Assembly (NCBI RefSeq): GCF_014203595.1
Contig: NZ_JACHJK010000001.1
Location: 1-64,000, forward strand
DNA length: 64,000 nucleotides
Direction: 5' to 3'
Origin: Streptomyces echinatus
Lineage (GTDB): Bacteria; Actinomycetota; Actinomycetes; Streptomycetales; Streptomycetaceae
The notes beneath the pieces are model-generated. The model searched no databases and was not told the origin of the DNA. It worked only from the letters and a program-made list of their open reading frames with translations. The position numbers and the translations under genes were made by a program. How positions within the stretch are numbered: position 1 is the first letter of the stretch; each line of letters opens with the position of its first letter. Below, piece by piece: positions 29,095 through 37,435 of the stretch.

Positions 29095-30606
29095 ATGCAC
29101 ACCGTGCCGTCCGATACTGAACCCGAGCGCCGTACGGCACCGGCGCGTGGCACCGCGGCGGGGGCCGGCCGGGTGCTCGCGCGGGCCGCCGCCGTCCTCG
29201 TCGTGGCGCTGCTGCTCCTGGTCGTGGTCCATCTGCCGTGGGCGGGCGACCTCGGCATGCACGCGGCCACGGTCCAACGCCTGCGGCACAGCCTGCTGCA
29301 CCCCGGCAACCCGCTGGTCGACGCCGACACCCCCAGCCCGTACTACTCACCGTGGATGCTGCTGCTCGGCACCGTCGCCAAGCTGACGGGCCTGTCGGTG
29401 TTCGTGGTCCTGCGCCTGGCCGCGCTCGCCGGACTGGGGCTGCTGGTGACCGGCGTTCGGGCCTACGTCCGTACGCTGAGCGCCCATCGTGCCGCCCCCG
29501 CCCTGGCCCTGCTGAGCCTGCTGCTCCTCTGGGGCCCCACGCTGTTCAACTGGAGCGGCTTCCTCGGGCTGAACTCCCTCGCGCTGACGGTGTCCTACCC
29601 CAGCGTGTTCGCGCTCGGCCTCGCCTTCCACTTCTGGGCGTGGCTGACGCGGGCGGCGCGCGGGCAGGCCGGGTGGGGGGTGTGGCTCGGGCTGGGGGCG
29701 CTGTGGGCACTGATCCTGCTGTGCCATCAGTTCACCGGTGTCGTGGCGTCCCTCGGCGCCCTCGCCACGCTGCTCGCGGCGCGGCCGGCCCGCACTGCGC
29801 TGCTCCGGCTCGGCGCCGGGCTGGTGCTGGCGCTGCTGGTGCTGTGGCTCTGGCCGTACTACGACTTCTTCGCGCTGTTCTCCGCGGGGGCGGACCTGGA
29901 GGCCATCCACCGGCCGCTGTACCAGGACCTGGCCGCGCGGTTCGGGCTCGTGCTGCTCGGGGTGGCGGCGCTGGGGCTGCGGTGGCGGCGGGACCGCCGG
30001 GATCCGCTGGTCCTCTTCTTCGTCCTCGGTGTGCTGGTGTTCGCGGCGGGGGGCCTGTCCGGGCACTACTCCTGGGGCCGCGCGCTGCCCGCCGCGCTCG
30101 TCCCGGCGCAGCTCGCGGCCGCGCTGGAGACCGTGTCGGCGGGGCGGCGGGCGGTGCGCAGGGGCTGGGCGTGCGTGCTGCTCGCCGCGCTTGCTGTGGG
30201 GGCGTGGACGCAGGCCGGGACGCTCGGGTACGTGGTGGAACGGGACGCGCTGCCCGGCGTGATCGCGGAGAAGTACCGGACGCCGTGGGCGGGGTACCAG
30301 TGGATCATGCGGGCGGGGGTGTCGTACGGGGACGTGGTGATGGCCGGTACGTGGCCGGCCCGGCAGATCCCCGCGTACGGGCCCTACACCGTGGCGCCGG
30401 GGTATCCGGACGTGTTCCTGAAGGACGCGGGGCGGCGGGAGGCGGCGGTGACGCGGTACTTCGCGGCGGACGCGTCCGACGAGGTGCGGCGGGGGATTCT
30501 GCGGGAGTACGGGGTGAAGTGGGTCGTGGGGGGCAGGCCGGCGCCGTGGCTGCGCAAGGCGGCCGCCGGGCCGGGCGGGAAGGTCCTGTACCGGGTGGTG
30601 CCCTGA
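29095..30606 (+). CDS. multi-pass membrane protein, GT-C-like
   Basis: 503 aa. About ten hydrophobic segments (for example VLARAAAVLVVALLLLVVVH, LALLSLLLLWGPTLFNWSGF, LVLALLVLWLWPYYDFFALF) and a C-terminal soluble region of about 120 residues. The first loop has DLGMHAATVQRLRHSLLHPGNPLVDADTP, where an acidic residue after the first helix is typical of GT-C glycosyltransferases that use polyprenyl-phosphate sugars. I cannot name the family with confidence; a lipid-linked-sugar transferase is an inference from topology and from the glycopolymer genes that follow. It begins 30 bp after the dehydrogenase terminator. Confidence 0.75.
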   Translation: MHTVPSDTEPERRTAPARGTAAGAGRVLARAAAVLVVALLLLVVVHLPWAGDLGMHAATVQRLRHSLLHPGNPLVDADTPSPYYSPWMLLLGTVAKLTGLSVFVVLRLAALAGLGLLVTGVRAYVRTLSAHRAAPALALLSLLLLWGPTLFNWSGFLGLNSLALTVSYPSVFALGLAFHFWAWLTRAARGQAGWGVWLGLGALWALILLCHQFTGVVASLGALATLLAARPARTALLRLGAGLVLALLVLWLWPYYDFFALFSAGADLEAIHRPLYQDLAARFGLVLLGVAALGLRWRRDRRDPLVLFFVLGVLVFAAGGLSGHYSWGRALPAALVPAQLAAALETVSAGRRAVRRGWACVLLAALAVGAWTQAGTLGYVVERDALPGVIAEKYRTPWAGYQWIMRAGVSYGDVVMAGTWPARQIPAYGPYTVAPGYPDVFLKDAGRREAAVTRYFAADASDEVRRGILREYGVKWVVGGRPAPWLRKAAAGPGGKVLYRVVP

Positions 30607-30616
30607 GCCGCGTGGC

Positions 30617-30696
30617 GGGTGGGGGCGCTTGCCGGCGCTGCAGGGTGCCGCCGCGCCCACCCGTGCCGCCCCAGCGGCACGACTGCCCGCGGCTCG
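30617..30696. repeat. intergenic repeat, copy B
   Basis: About 80 bp matching copy A at 20321-20402 with only scattered differences, including an uninterrupted identical core GCGCCCACCCGTGCCGCCCC. A shorter partial echo (CAGCGGCATGACTGCCC) follows at 30701. Confidence 0.75.
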
Positions 30697-30727
30697 GTAC
30701 AGCGGCATGACTGCCCCCGGCAGGGTA

Positions 30728-30766
30728 CGACGGCGCCGCAGGCAGTTGTCCGTCTGCGGCGCGTCG
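30728..30766. terminator. hairpin between convergent genes
   Basis: CGCCGCAG / CTGCGGCG (8 bp) with a G-C pair added, extended by CGAC / GTCG across a one-base bulge; 12-nt loop. It lies between the plus-strand membrane protein gene and the minus-strand GT2 gene and could end both transcripts. Confidence 0.55.
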
Positions 30767-30786
30767 GTGTTGAGGGGTGTCTGTTC

Positions 30787-32433
30787 CTACCTCAGGACGC
30801 TCGCCACCAGTCGCACGGCGTTGCGTACGCGGGGGCGGGCGATGCGGTGGACCACCGGGCGGATCACCCGGGCCGTCACACCGACCGGACGCCAGCGCAG
30901 TTGCAGGCGGCCGGGGTTGCGGCCCTCCGGTTCGAGCGTGAGCTCGTGGTGGCCGACCCGGGTCGTGCGGGTCGGGAAGTCGAGGGGGGCCAGGAGCAGG
31001 GCCGCGTTGGACAGGCCCTGCTGGTTCAGCCGGATCACGGGGTGCCGTACGCCCTCGAAGCCGTGGACGGGGAGCGAGGCGTCGGTCAGGTCGAGGCGGA
31101 CGGTGCCCTCGAAGACACCGGGGCGCACCGGGTCCAGGCGGAAGGGCACCGTCATCCGGCGCTTGCCGGGAGTCAGGAGCAGGGACGCGCGCTGCGGCCC
31201 CACGGGCAGCCGCAGACCGGGGTCGTACGTGCGGATCGCGAGGGTCAGCGTCGCTCCCGCGCCGGGCGTCAGATCCGTGATCTCGTGGCGGAACTGGGCG
31301 GTGGGGAAGGGACGGGTGTCCAGCTCCAGGTCGGACACGTCCAGCTCGCGGCGGCCCCGGTCCGTGGACGGGACGCTGTCGCCCCAGTAGGTCGCGCCCG
31401 TGCCGTCGGTCGTGACCTGCCGCGGGGCCGCTCCCTGGCCCAGTCCGCGCGCGGCCAGCCGGGCCTCGGCCGTGCGGCCGTCCCGCAGCAGCTCCAGCAC
31501 CACCCGCTCGGGCCGCGGCAGCCTCTCGTACGCGCCGGGGGACAGCGTGTCCAGATAGGGGTTCATGATGTCCGTGAAGGACGCCAGCCACTCCTCGTCC
31601 CGGTACGGCAGGTCACCGGCGTACATGCGGAAGTCGTGCTTGAGGAACTTGTAGTCCTTGTCCTCGCGCAGCCCCGCGTGCCCGCTGTCGACCAGGAACT
31701 CGTCGATCAGCCGCTGCACGTGCACGCGGTCGCGGACGTTGGAGATCTTGTGCCGCTGGTTGGAGATGGACGCGGAGGCCGCGGCGGCGAACGGTTCGAT
31801 GTACCAGATGTACACCGGGTCCGGAATGATCGTGAACGCCTTCGCCAGGCAGTACGCCTGCGCCGAGAACAGCTGGTCCTCGTAGTGGATGCCCTCGGGG
31901 AAGCGGAGCTGGTGGCGGTCGAGGAAGGAGCGGGCGTACATCTTGCTGGTCGACAGGTGCTCGAACAGCAGTCGCGGGTCCGCCTCGATGCCCTCCACGG
32001 TGCGGCGCTCGGTGACCACGTGCGGCATCCAGGTCGAGCGGCGCCCGCTGTCCACCCGGATCCGGCGCACCGCGCCCATGGTGAAGTCCACCTCGCGCTC
32101 CCGGTGGGCGCCGAGCAGCAACTCCACCGCGCGCGGAGGGAGTTCGTCGTCGCTGTCCAGGAACATCAGGTACGGCGCCCGGGCGATCTCGATGGCCCGG
32201 TTGCGCGGGGCGCTGCAGCCGCCGCTGTTCTCCGGCAGCCGGATGTAGCGGACGCGGTGGTCCTGCGCCGCCAGCTCCCGTGCCACCGAGGGGGTGTCGT
32301 CCGTCGAGTGGTCGTCGCTGATGACGATCTCGATGTTCGCGTGGGTCTGCGCGCGCAGCGAGGCGACCGCGCGCGGGAGGCGGGCCGCGTCGTTGTAGAC
32401 GATGACGGTGACCGTGACGTCGGGGGTGGTCAT
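30787..32433 (-). CDS. GT2 glycosyltransferase with beta-rich C-terminal domain
   Basis: 548 aa. An N-terminal GT-A domain (1-230) of family 2: VTVTVIVYNDAARLPRAVASL, VISDDHSTDDT (nucleotide-binding Asp) and MFLDSDDELPP (metal-binding DxD). A helical middle part resembles that of TarP/TarS-like wall teichoic acid glycosyltransferases, and a C-terminal beta-rich region (about 390-510) may be an Ig-like or oligomerisation domain. No membrane segment, so it should act on cytoplasmic lipid-linked intermediates. Its start overlaps the stop of the upstream TagF-like gene by four bases (ATGA). It probably decorates or extends the wall polymer; donor and acceptor are unknown. Confidence 0.85.
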   Translation of the reverse strand: MTTPDVTVTVIVYNDAARLPRAVASLRAQTHANIEIVISDDHSTDDTPSVARELAAQDHRVRYIRLPENSGGCSAPRNRAIEIARAPYLMFLDSDDELPPRAVELLLGAHREREVDFTMGAVRRIRVDSGRRSTWMPHVVTERRTVEGIEADPRLLFEHLSTSKMYARSFLDRHQLRFPEGIHYEDQLFSAQAYCLAKAFTIIPDPVYIWYIEPFAAAASASISNQRHKISNVRDRVHVQRLIDEFLVDSGHAGLREDKDYKFLKHDFRMYAGDLPYRDEEWLASFTDIMNPYLDTLSPGAYERLPRPERVVLELLRDGRTAEARLAARGLGQGAAPRQVTTDGTGATYWGDSVPSTDRGRRELDVSDLELDTRPFPTAQFRHEITDLTPGAGATLTLAIRTYDPGLRLPVGPQRASLLLTPGKRRMTVPFRLDPVRPGVFEGTVRLDLTDASLPVHGFEGVRHPVIRLNQQGLSNAALLLAPLDFPTRTTRVGHHELTLEPEGRNPGRLQLRWRPVGVTARVIRPVVHRIARPRVRNAVRLVASVLR

Positions 32434-34640
32434 GCGGTGGCCTCCTCGGGGGTCGGGGCGGGGGTGCGGTCCTCGAGGGGGAGCACCGGCGGCAGCGATT
32501 CCTCCGGTTCGCCCAGGAACACCCGCCGGACGATCCGCTCGGCGGCGCGCCCGTCGTCGTACTCGCAGAACCGGCGCCGGAACGCGGTCCGCGCCTTGGC
32601 CGCGCTGTCGTCGCGCCAGGCACCGGAGAGGAAGATCTCCGCGAGCTCCTCCTGGGTGCGGGCGACCTGGCCGGGGTGCTCGGTCATGAGGTCGAAGTAG
32701 ACGCCCCGGGTGGTCCGGTAGGTCTCCCAGTCGTCGGCGTAGACCACGATCGGGCGGTCGAGGTTGGCGTAGTCGAACATGATCGAGGAGTAGTCCGTGA
32801 CCAGCGCGTCGGCGGCCAGGCAGAGTTCCTCGACGGGGTCGTAGGAGGAGACGTCGATGATCCGGCCGGAGCGGCGCAGTCCGGTCAGCGGGGAGGCGGC
32901 GCCGCCGTAGAAGTAGTGGGCGCGGACGAGGAGGACGGTGTTCTCGCCGAGGCGGTCGGCGAGGGCGGCGAGGTCGAGGCGGGGGGTGAAGCCGGCCTCG
33001 TAGTCGCGGTGGGTGGGGGCGTACAGGACGGCCGTCCTGCCCGGGGGGATGCCCAGGCGTTCGCGGGCGGCGCGGACCGCCTCGGCGTCGCTGGTGTAGT
33101 AGACGTCGTTGCGCGGGTAGCCGTGGTCGAGCGAGGTGTAGCGGGACGGGTAGGCGCGCTCCCACATGCGGGTGGAGTGGCCGTTGGCGCTGACGCTGTA
33201 GTCCCACTTGTCGACGCGGGCCAGCAGGGCGGCGAAGTCCAGGCCCTTGGCGGCCGCCGGGTGGTCCATCTGGTCCAGGCCCATGCGCTTGAGCGGCGTG
33301 CCGTGGTGGGTCTGGAGGTGGATGGCGTCCGGGCGCTTGATCACGCCGTTGGGGAAGTTGACGTTGTTCGTCAGGTACTTGGCGGTGGCCAGGGTCTCCC
33401 AGTAGCGGCGGGTGCCGGGGATCACGTGGTCCGTGCCGGGCGGCAGCAGGGCGGCGTTCGCCTTGTTCACCACCCACACCGGGTGGATGTGCGGGGCGAG
33501 TTCGGCGAGCTTCGCGGCGATCGCGGCGGGGTTGCAGGCCACTCCGCGGTCCCAGTAGGCCGAGAACACGGCGAGGTCCGGGTCCACCGGGCGGGTCAGG
33601 GCGCGGCGGTACTGCTGGTCGCGGACCTTGGCGCCCAGCTGCTGCTTGCGGGTCCGTACGGCCTTGCGGGCGGCGCGGCGGGTGCGGTTGGCGGCCTGGA
33701 ACGCGCGGTACTTGGCGTACGCGCCCTCCTCCAGCAGCGCGTGCCGGACGCCTTCCAGGCCCGCCGGGCGCCGGTGTCCCTCGGGGCGCCAGCGGACCGC
33801 GGCCAGGGAGGCGCGGCGGAAGAACTCGCGGGCCGCCCGGTCGGGCAGGTCCTCGCCGGCGAAGGTGCGCACCAGGTCGCGGACCATCAGGTCGTACAAA
33901 ACGGTGTGCGGGGCGCGGCGGTCCCGGGCGAGCGGGAGCAGGGACTCGTAGCGGTCGATGAGCGCGAGCCGGTCCTCGGGGGTGCCCGGCGGCAGGCTCT
34001 CGGGACGCAGCACGCGGTGGTCGTACGCCGTCTGGTTCAGGCAGGCGACGCGGCCGGCGAGGAGCAGGGCGGTGTGGGCGGCGAGGGGCTCGTCGTCGGT
34101 GGCCAGCTGCTCCTGGTGGGCCTGCCAGAACGCGGCGCGCAGGGCGCGGTTGCCGAGCAGCGGGGTGAGCCGCAGCAGGTCGGCGGCGTCCCGCAGGGGC
34201 AGGGCGGCACGGCCGACGGCGGCGAGGTGGCGGCCGTCGCGGGAGGGCGCGGCGGCGGTCTGCCAGGTGGTGGTGACGTGGTCGAAGAGCAGGACGTCGA
34301 CGGGTTCCGGGGCGCCCGCCTCGTCCAGTTCGGCGGTCCGCTCGGCGATCAGGCGGGGCGCGCCGGCCGGCAGGCCGTCCTTGGCGTGGACGAAGTGCAG
34401 CCAGCGTCCGGACGCGCGGGCGGCGCCGGCCGCCCGGGCCGCCGCGTCACCGGTGCCGTCCGGCAGGGGCACGACGACGGTCTCGGGGGCGTGACCCTCG
34501 GCCGTCTCCCGCGCCCAGTCGCCGACCGCGGCGACGATCACCTCGGCGTCGGTGAGGGGGTGAGCCGCCAGGGAGTCCAGCAGCTCGGTCAGATGCCCCT
34601 GTGCGTTCGGCCCGTAGACGATCACGCTCAGCTGCGGCAT
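32430..34640 (-). CDS. TagF-like glycerophosphotransferase with degenerate GT2 domain
   Basis: 736 aa. The C-terminal half (about 360-720) is a CDP-glycerol glycerophosphotransferase (TagF) domain with both catalytic-histidine motifs: QTHHGTPLKRMG near residue 445 and LVRAHYFY, plus the nucleotide-binding TDYSSIMFDYANLDRPIV. The N-terminal third has a GT2-like start (QLSVIVYGPNAQGHLTELLDSL), but both acidic motifs are gone (VAAVGD instead of VDD, VHAKDG instead of DSDD), so it should not transfer sugar. Synteny suggests the S. coelicolor SCO2997 counterpart, a TagF-like protein linked to the spore-wall synthesising complex. Start chosen at the ATG with AAGGAG 9 nt upstream; an ATG 15 codons earlier is less likely. 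Confidence 0.88.
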   Translation of the reverse strand: MPQLSVIVYGPNAQGHLTELLDSLAAHPLTDAEVIVAAVGDWARETAEGHAPETVVVPLPDGTGDAAARAAGAARASGRWLHFVHAKDGLPAGAPRLIAERTAELDEAGAPEPVDVLLFDHVTTTWQTAAAPSRDGRHLAAVGRAALPLRDAADLLRLTPLLGNRALRAAFWQAHQEQLATDDEPLAAHTALLLAGRVACLNQTAYDHRVLRPESLPPGTPEDRLALIDRYESLLPLARDRRAPHTVLYDLMVRDLVRTFAGEDLPDRAAREFFRRASLAAVRWRPEGHRRPAGLEGVRHALLEEGAYAKYRAFQAANRTRRAARKAVRTRKQQLGAKVRDQQYRRALTRPVDPDLAVFSAYWDRGVACNPAAIAAKLAELAPHIHPVWVVNKANAALLPPGTDHVIPGTRRYWETLATAKYLTNNVNFPNGVIKRPDAIHLQTHHGTPLKRMGLDQMDHPAAAKGLDFAALLARVDKWDYSVSANGHSTRMWERAYPSRYTSLDHGYPRNDVYYTSDAEAVRAARERLGIPPGRTAVLYAPTHRDYEAGFTPRLDLAALADRLGENTVLLVRAHYFYGGAASPLTGLRRSGRIIDVSSYDPVEELCLAADALVTDYSSIMFDYANLDRPIVVYADDWETYRTTRGVYFDLMTEHPGQVARTQEELAEIFLSGAWRDDSAAKARTAFRRRFCEYDDGRAAERIVRRVFLGEPEESLPPVLPLEDRTPAPTPEEATA

Positions 34641-34742
34641 CGCGGGGGACTCCTTCGGTTCGACGTCTTTCGGCACACCTTTCATAACATACTGTCACTA
34701 AGCAGATGAAAGGGATAATCACCGTTGGGGGTGAGAGTCGGC
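34641..34742 (-). promoter_or_regulatory. A+T-rich gap, probable promoter for the TagF-like/GT2 pair
   Basis: About 100 bp of unusually A+T-rich sequence. On the minus strand TATGTT (about 34684-34689) is a plausible -10 for the 32430-34640 gene, with only a weak -35. The gap separates this pair from the exporter genes. Confidence 0.4.
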
Positions 34743-35624
34743 TCAGGAGGGAAGAGACGCTTCCGCTCCGGACGGTTGCGGCGTGTTCACTTTCGCCACA
34801 ACTGCTTTTGGTGCGGGCTTCTTCGGGGCCGGTTTCTTGTCCCCGGTGAACGCCTCGTACTCCTTCATGACCTCTTCGGTCGGCCCGTCCATCCGCAGTT
34901 CCCCGCGCTCCAGCCACAGGACCCGCTCGCAGGTGTCGCGGATCGACTTGTTGTTGTGACTGACGAGGAAGACCGTGCCCGCGTGCTGCCGCAGCTCGCG
35001 GATGCGCGCCTCGGAACGCTTCTGGAAGGAGCGGTCACCGGTGGCCAGCGCCTCGTCGATCAGCAGGACGTCGTGGTCCTTGGCGGCGGCGATGGAGAAG
35101 CGCAGCCGGGCCGCCATGCCGGAGGAGTACGTGCGCATCGGCAGGGTGATGAAGTCGCCCTTCTCGTTGATGCCGGAGAAGTCGACGATGTCCTGGTAGC
35201 GCTCCTTGATCTGCTCCCGGGACATGCCCATCGCGAGACCGCCGAGATAGACGTTCCGCTCGCCGGTCAGGTCGCTCATCAGGGCCGCGTTCACGCCCAG
35301 CAGGGACGGCTGGCCGTCGGTGTGGATGTGCCCGCTCTCCACCGGGAGCAGCCCGGCGACGGCCTTGAGCAGGGTCGACTTCCCGGAGCCGTTGGTGCCG
35401 ATGAGCCCGATCGCCTCGCCCTTGTACGCGACGAACGACACCTTCTTCACCGCGTGCACCTTGCGCACCCCGGCCGCCTTCTCGGCCTGCTTGCGGCGCA
35501 GGATGCGGTTGAGGGCGGCGGTGGCGGTGCCACGGCCGGCGCCGGTGCCGTTCACCCGGTAGACGATGTCGACGTCGTCGGCGATGACGGTGGGGATCTT
35601 CTCGGTGGGGGTCTGCTCAGCCAC
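34743..35624 (-). CDS. polysaccharide/teichoic acid ABC exporter ATPase (TagH/Wzt-like)
   Basis: 293 aa. Energises export of undecaprenyl-linked wall polymer together with the adjacent permease. The N-terminus carries the extra region typical of TagH/Wzt-type ATPases (RKVHAVKKVSFVAYKGEAIG). Walker A GTNGSGKST (76-84), LLGVNAALMSDLTGERN, signature YSSGMAARLRF, Walker B DVLLIDEALATGD, H-loop VSHNN. The C-terminal tail is Lys/Pro/Ala-rich (KKPAPKKPAPKA) and has no carbohydrate-binding module. GTG start with GAGGAG upstream, overlapping the permease stop by 8 bp. Confidence 0.93.
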   Translation of the reverse strand: MAEQTPTEKIPTVIADDVDIVYRVNGTGAGRGTATAALNRILRRKQAEKAAGVRKVHAVKKVSFVAYKGEAIGLIGTNGSGKSTLLKAVAGLLPVESGHIHTDGQPSLLGVNAALMSDLTGERNVYLGGLAMGMSREQIKERYQDIVDFSGINEKGDFITLPMRTYSSGMAARLRFSIAAAKDHDVLLIDEALATGDRSFQKRSEARIRELRQHAGTVFLVSHNNKSIRDTCERVLWLERGELRMDGPTEEVMKEYEAFTGDKKPAPKKPAPKAVVAKVNTPQPSGAEASLPS

Positions 35625-36525
35625 GGCCGTACGTCTCCTCAGCCTTCCAGAAGTAGATGAAGCCGCCGACGCCGGCGAGCAGGGCCCAGCCGGTGGCCGC
35701 CGCCCACACGTGCGGGGGCAGCGAGTCGGCGTGGAAACTGTCGATCAGGGCGAACCGCATCAGGTCGATGTAGACGGCGGCGGGGTTGAGCTCCAGCAGC
35801 ACCCGGACGATGTGCGGCTCCTTCGTGGTCAGCTTGTCGATGCTCCACATCACGCCGGAGACGTACATCCACGTGCGCAGCACGAACGGCATCAGCTGGG
35901 CGATGTCCGGGGTCTTGGCGCCCAGCCGGGCCACGACCATCGACACGCCGGCGTTGAAGGTGAACTGGAGCACCAGGGCCGGGATCGCCAGTACCCACGA
36001 GGCGGCGACCGGCACACCGAAGCAGAGCAGGATGACGACCAGCGCGGCCATCGAGAACAGCAGCTGCTGCAGCTGCTGGAGCGCGAAGGAGATCGGCAGG
36101 GCGGCGCGCGGGAAGTGCAGGGCGCGGACCAGGCCGAGGTTGCCGGAGATCGCGCGGGTGCCCGCCATGATCGAGCTCTGGGTGAACGTCCAGATGAACA
36201 CGCCCGTGACCAGGAACGGGACGTAGTCGGGCACGTTGTGCTTGGTGCCGAGCAGCACACCGAAGATGAAGTAGTAGACCGCCGCGTTCAGCAGCGGGGT
36301 CATGACCTGCCAGACCTGGCCGAGCTTCGCCTGGCTGTACTGGGCGGTGAGCTTGGCGGTGGCGAAGGCGCTGATGAAGTGGCGTCGGGCCCACAGCTGC
36401 CCGACGTACTCGCGCAGGGAGGGGCGGGCGCCGCTGACCGACAGGCCGTGCCGGGCCGCGAGTGCCGCGAGGTCTTCGGCGGCCGGGGCCGGGGTGGGGG
36501 GCGGTGTGTGGAGGACCTGACTCAC
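35617..36525 (-). CDS. polysaccharide/teichoic acid ABC exporter permease (TagG/Wzm-like)
   Basis: 302 aa. ABC-2 type permease: a cytoplasmic N-terminal arm with REYVGQLWARRHFISAFATAKLTAQYSQAKLGQVWQ, then six membrane helices (LLNAAVYYFIFGVLLG, FLVTGVFIWTFTQSSIM, LLFSMAALVVILLCFG, AIPALVLQFTFNAGVS and two more) and a short tail. It is the first gene of the exporter pair and divergent from a TetR gene. The GTG start gives a family-typical length; in-frame sequence 35 codons upstream is basic and low-complexity and is unlikely to be coding. Confidence 0.92.
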   Translation of the reverse strand: MSQVLHTPPPTPAPAAEDLAALAARHGLSVSGARPSLREYVGQLWARRHFISAFATAKLTAQYSQAKLGQVWQVMTPLLNAAVYYFIFGVLLGTKHNVPDYVPFLVTGVFIWTFTQSSIMAGTRAISGNLGLVRALHFPRAALPISFALQQLQQLLFSMAALVVILLCFGVPVAASWVLAIPALVLQFTFNAGVSMVVARLGAKTPDIAQLMPFVLRTWMYVSGVMWSIDKLTTKEPHIVRVLLELNPAAVYIDLMRFALIDSFHADSLPPHVWAAATGWALLAGVGGFIYFWKAEETYGRG

Positions 36526-36650
36526 ATCCGCTGCTTTCGCTCGGGGGGTGGGGGTGCCGCGCCCGGCTCTCGCCGGGGCCGCCGCGCCGGCCGGGCCCGT
36601 CGTCCGGCGTTTCCTTACGCTTCTCTTCACGTTCTCTTACGTCGGGACGG

Positions 36651-36717
36651 GACCGTATCGTCGCAACGCGAGAGTAGGCCCAACGAACGTCGGAACGCAA
36701 CCGTTTCGTCGTAGCGC
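36651..36717. promoter_or_regulatory. 19-bp direct repeat, candidate operator of the TetR regulator
   Basis: GACCGTATCGTCGCAACGC (36651-36669) and AACCGTTTCGTCGTAGCGC (36699-36717) match at 15 of 19 positions, 48 bp apart, in the divergent gap between the exporter operon and the tetR gene. The second copy ends 14 bp before the tetR start. Each contains a CGTWTCG core. Confidence 0.5.
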
Positions 36718-36731
36718 CCTATGCTGGGGGC

Positions 36732-37370
36732 ATGACGACGAACGCCGCCGAGTCCGCCGACGAGCCGCCGGCGCGTCCGCGCCGCCGGGCGCCCGCCGGG
36801 GCGGCCGTGCTCCGGGAGGACGTGACCGAGGCCATCCGGGCGGCCGTCTTCGAGGAACTGGCGGCCGTCGGCTACGCGCGCATGTCCATCGAGGGCATCG
36901 CCCGCCGGGCCGGGGTCGGCAAGACGGCGGTGTACCGGCGCTGGCGTTCGAAGCTCCACCTGGTCCTGGACGTCGTCTCCGCGATGGCCGTGACCGGCTT
37001 CCCGGTCCCCGACACGGGCTCCCTGGAGGGCGACCTGCGCCTCCTCTACGAGGTCACCTCGCGCGCCCTGCGCCACCCCGTCGCGTCCCAGATCATCCCC
37101 GACCTCCAGGCCGAGGCGGCCCGCAATCCCGACCTCGCGGAAGCGTTCCAGAAGGCTCTGCGGGACGGCCAGGAGGGCGTGGCCAGCAGGATCGTGGCGG
37201 CGGCCGAGAAGCGGGGCGAGGTCCGCGCGGGCGTCGATCCCGACCTGGTGCTGGACCTCGTCTCGGGCCCGCTGTACTGGCGCTCGGTGGTGATCCGCAC
37301 CCCGAAACCGCCGAAGGGCTACCTGGAGCAACTGGCACGGGCCACGGCGGCGGCGCTCAAGGCGCTCTGA
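36732..37370 (+). CDS. TetR family transcriptional regulator
   Basis: 212 aa. The N-terminal HTH (about 30-80) has AVFEELAAVGYARMSIEGIARRAGVGKTAVYRRWRSK, a typical TetR helix-turn-helix. The C-terminal domain is of the TetR_C_11 type, with LLYEVTSRALRHPVASQIIPDLQAEAARNPDLAE and LVSGPLYWRSVV. It is divergent from the wall-polymer exporter, and a pair of direct repeats in between is a candidate binding site, so it may control export; the ligand is unknown. Confidence 0.9.
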   Translation: MTTNAAESADEPPARPRRRAPAGAAVLREDVTEAIRAAVFEELAAVGYARMSIEGIARRAGVGKTAVYRRWRSKLHLVLDVVSAMAVTGFPVPDTGSLEGDLRLLYEVTSRALRHPVASQIIPDLQAEAARNPDLAEAFQKALRDGQEGVASRIVAAAEKRGEVRAGVDPDLVLDLVSGPLYWRSVVIRTPKPPKGYLEQLARATAAALKAL

Positions 37371-37435
37371 CCCCGGCCGCCGCACCGGCCCGCCCGGCTC
37401 CGCCGGTGTCCCGCGGGCGCCGTGCGAGCGGGGTT

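Noticed and set aside
24152..29350. A 1732-codon open frame antisense to glutamate dehydrogenase
   Set aside because: Composition is that of a shadow frame (runs of Val, Gln, His, Asp, Arg), and the sense strand carries clear conserved motifs.
32434..33477. N-terminal extension of the 30787 GT2 gene
   Set aside because: It is Arg/Pro/His-rich shadow sequence inside the TagF-like gene; the ATGA overlap marks the true start.
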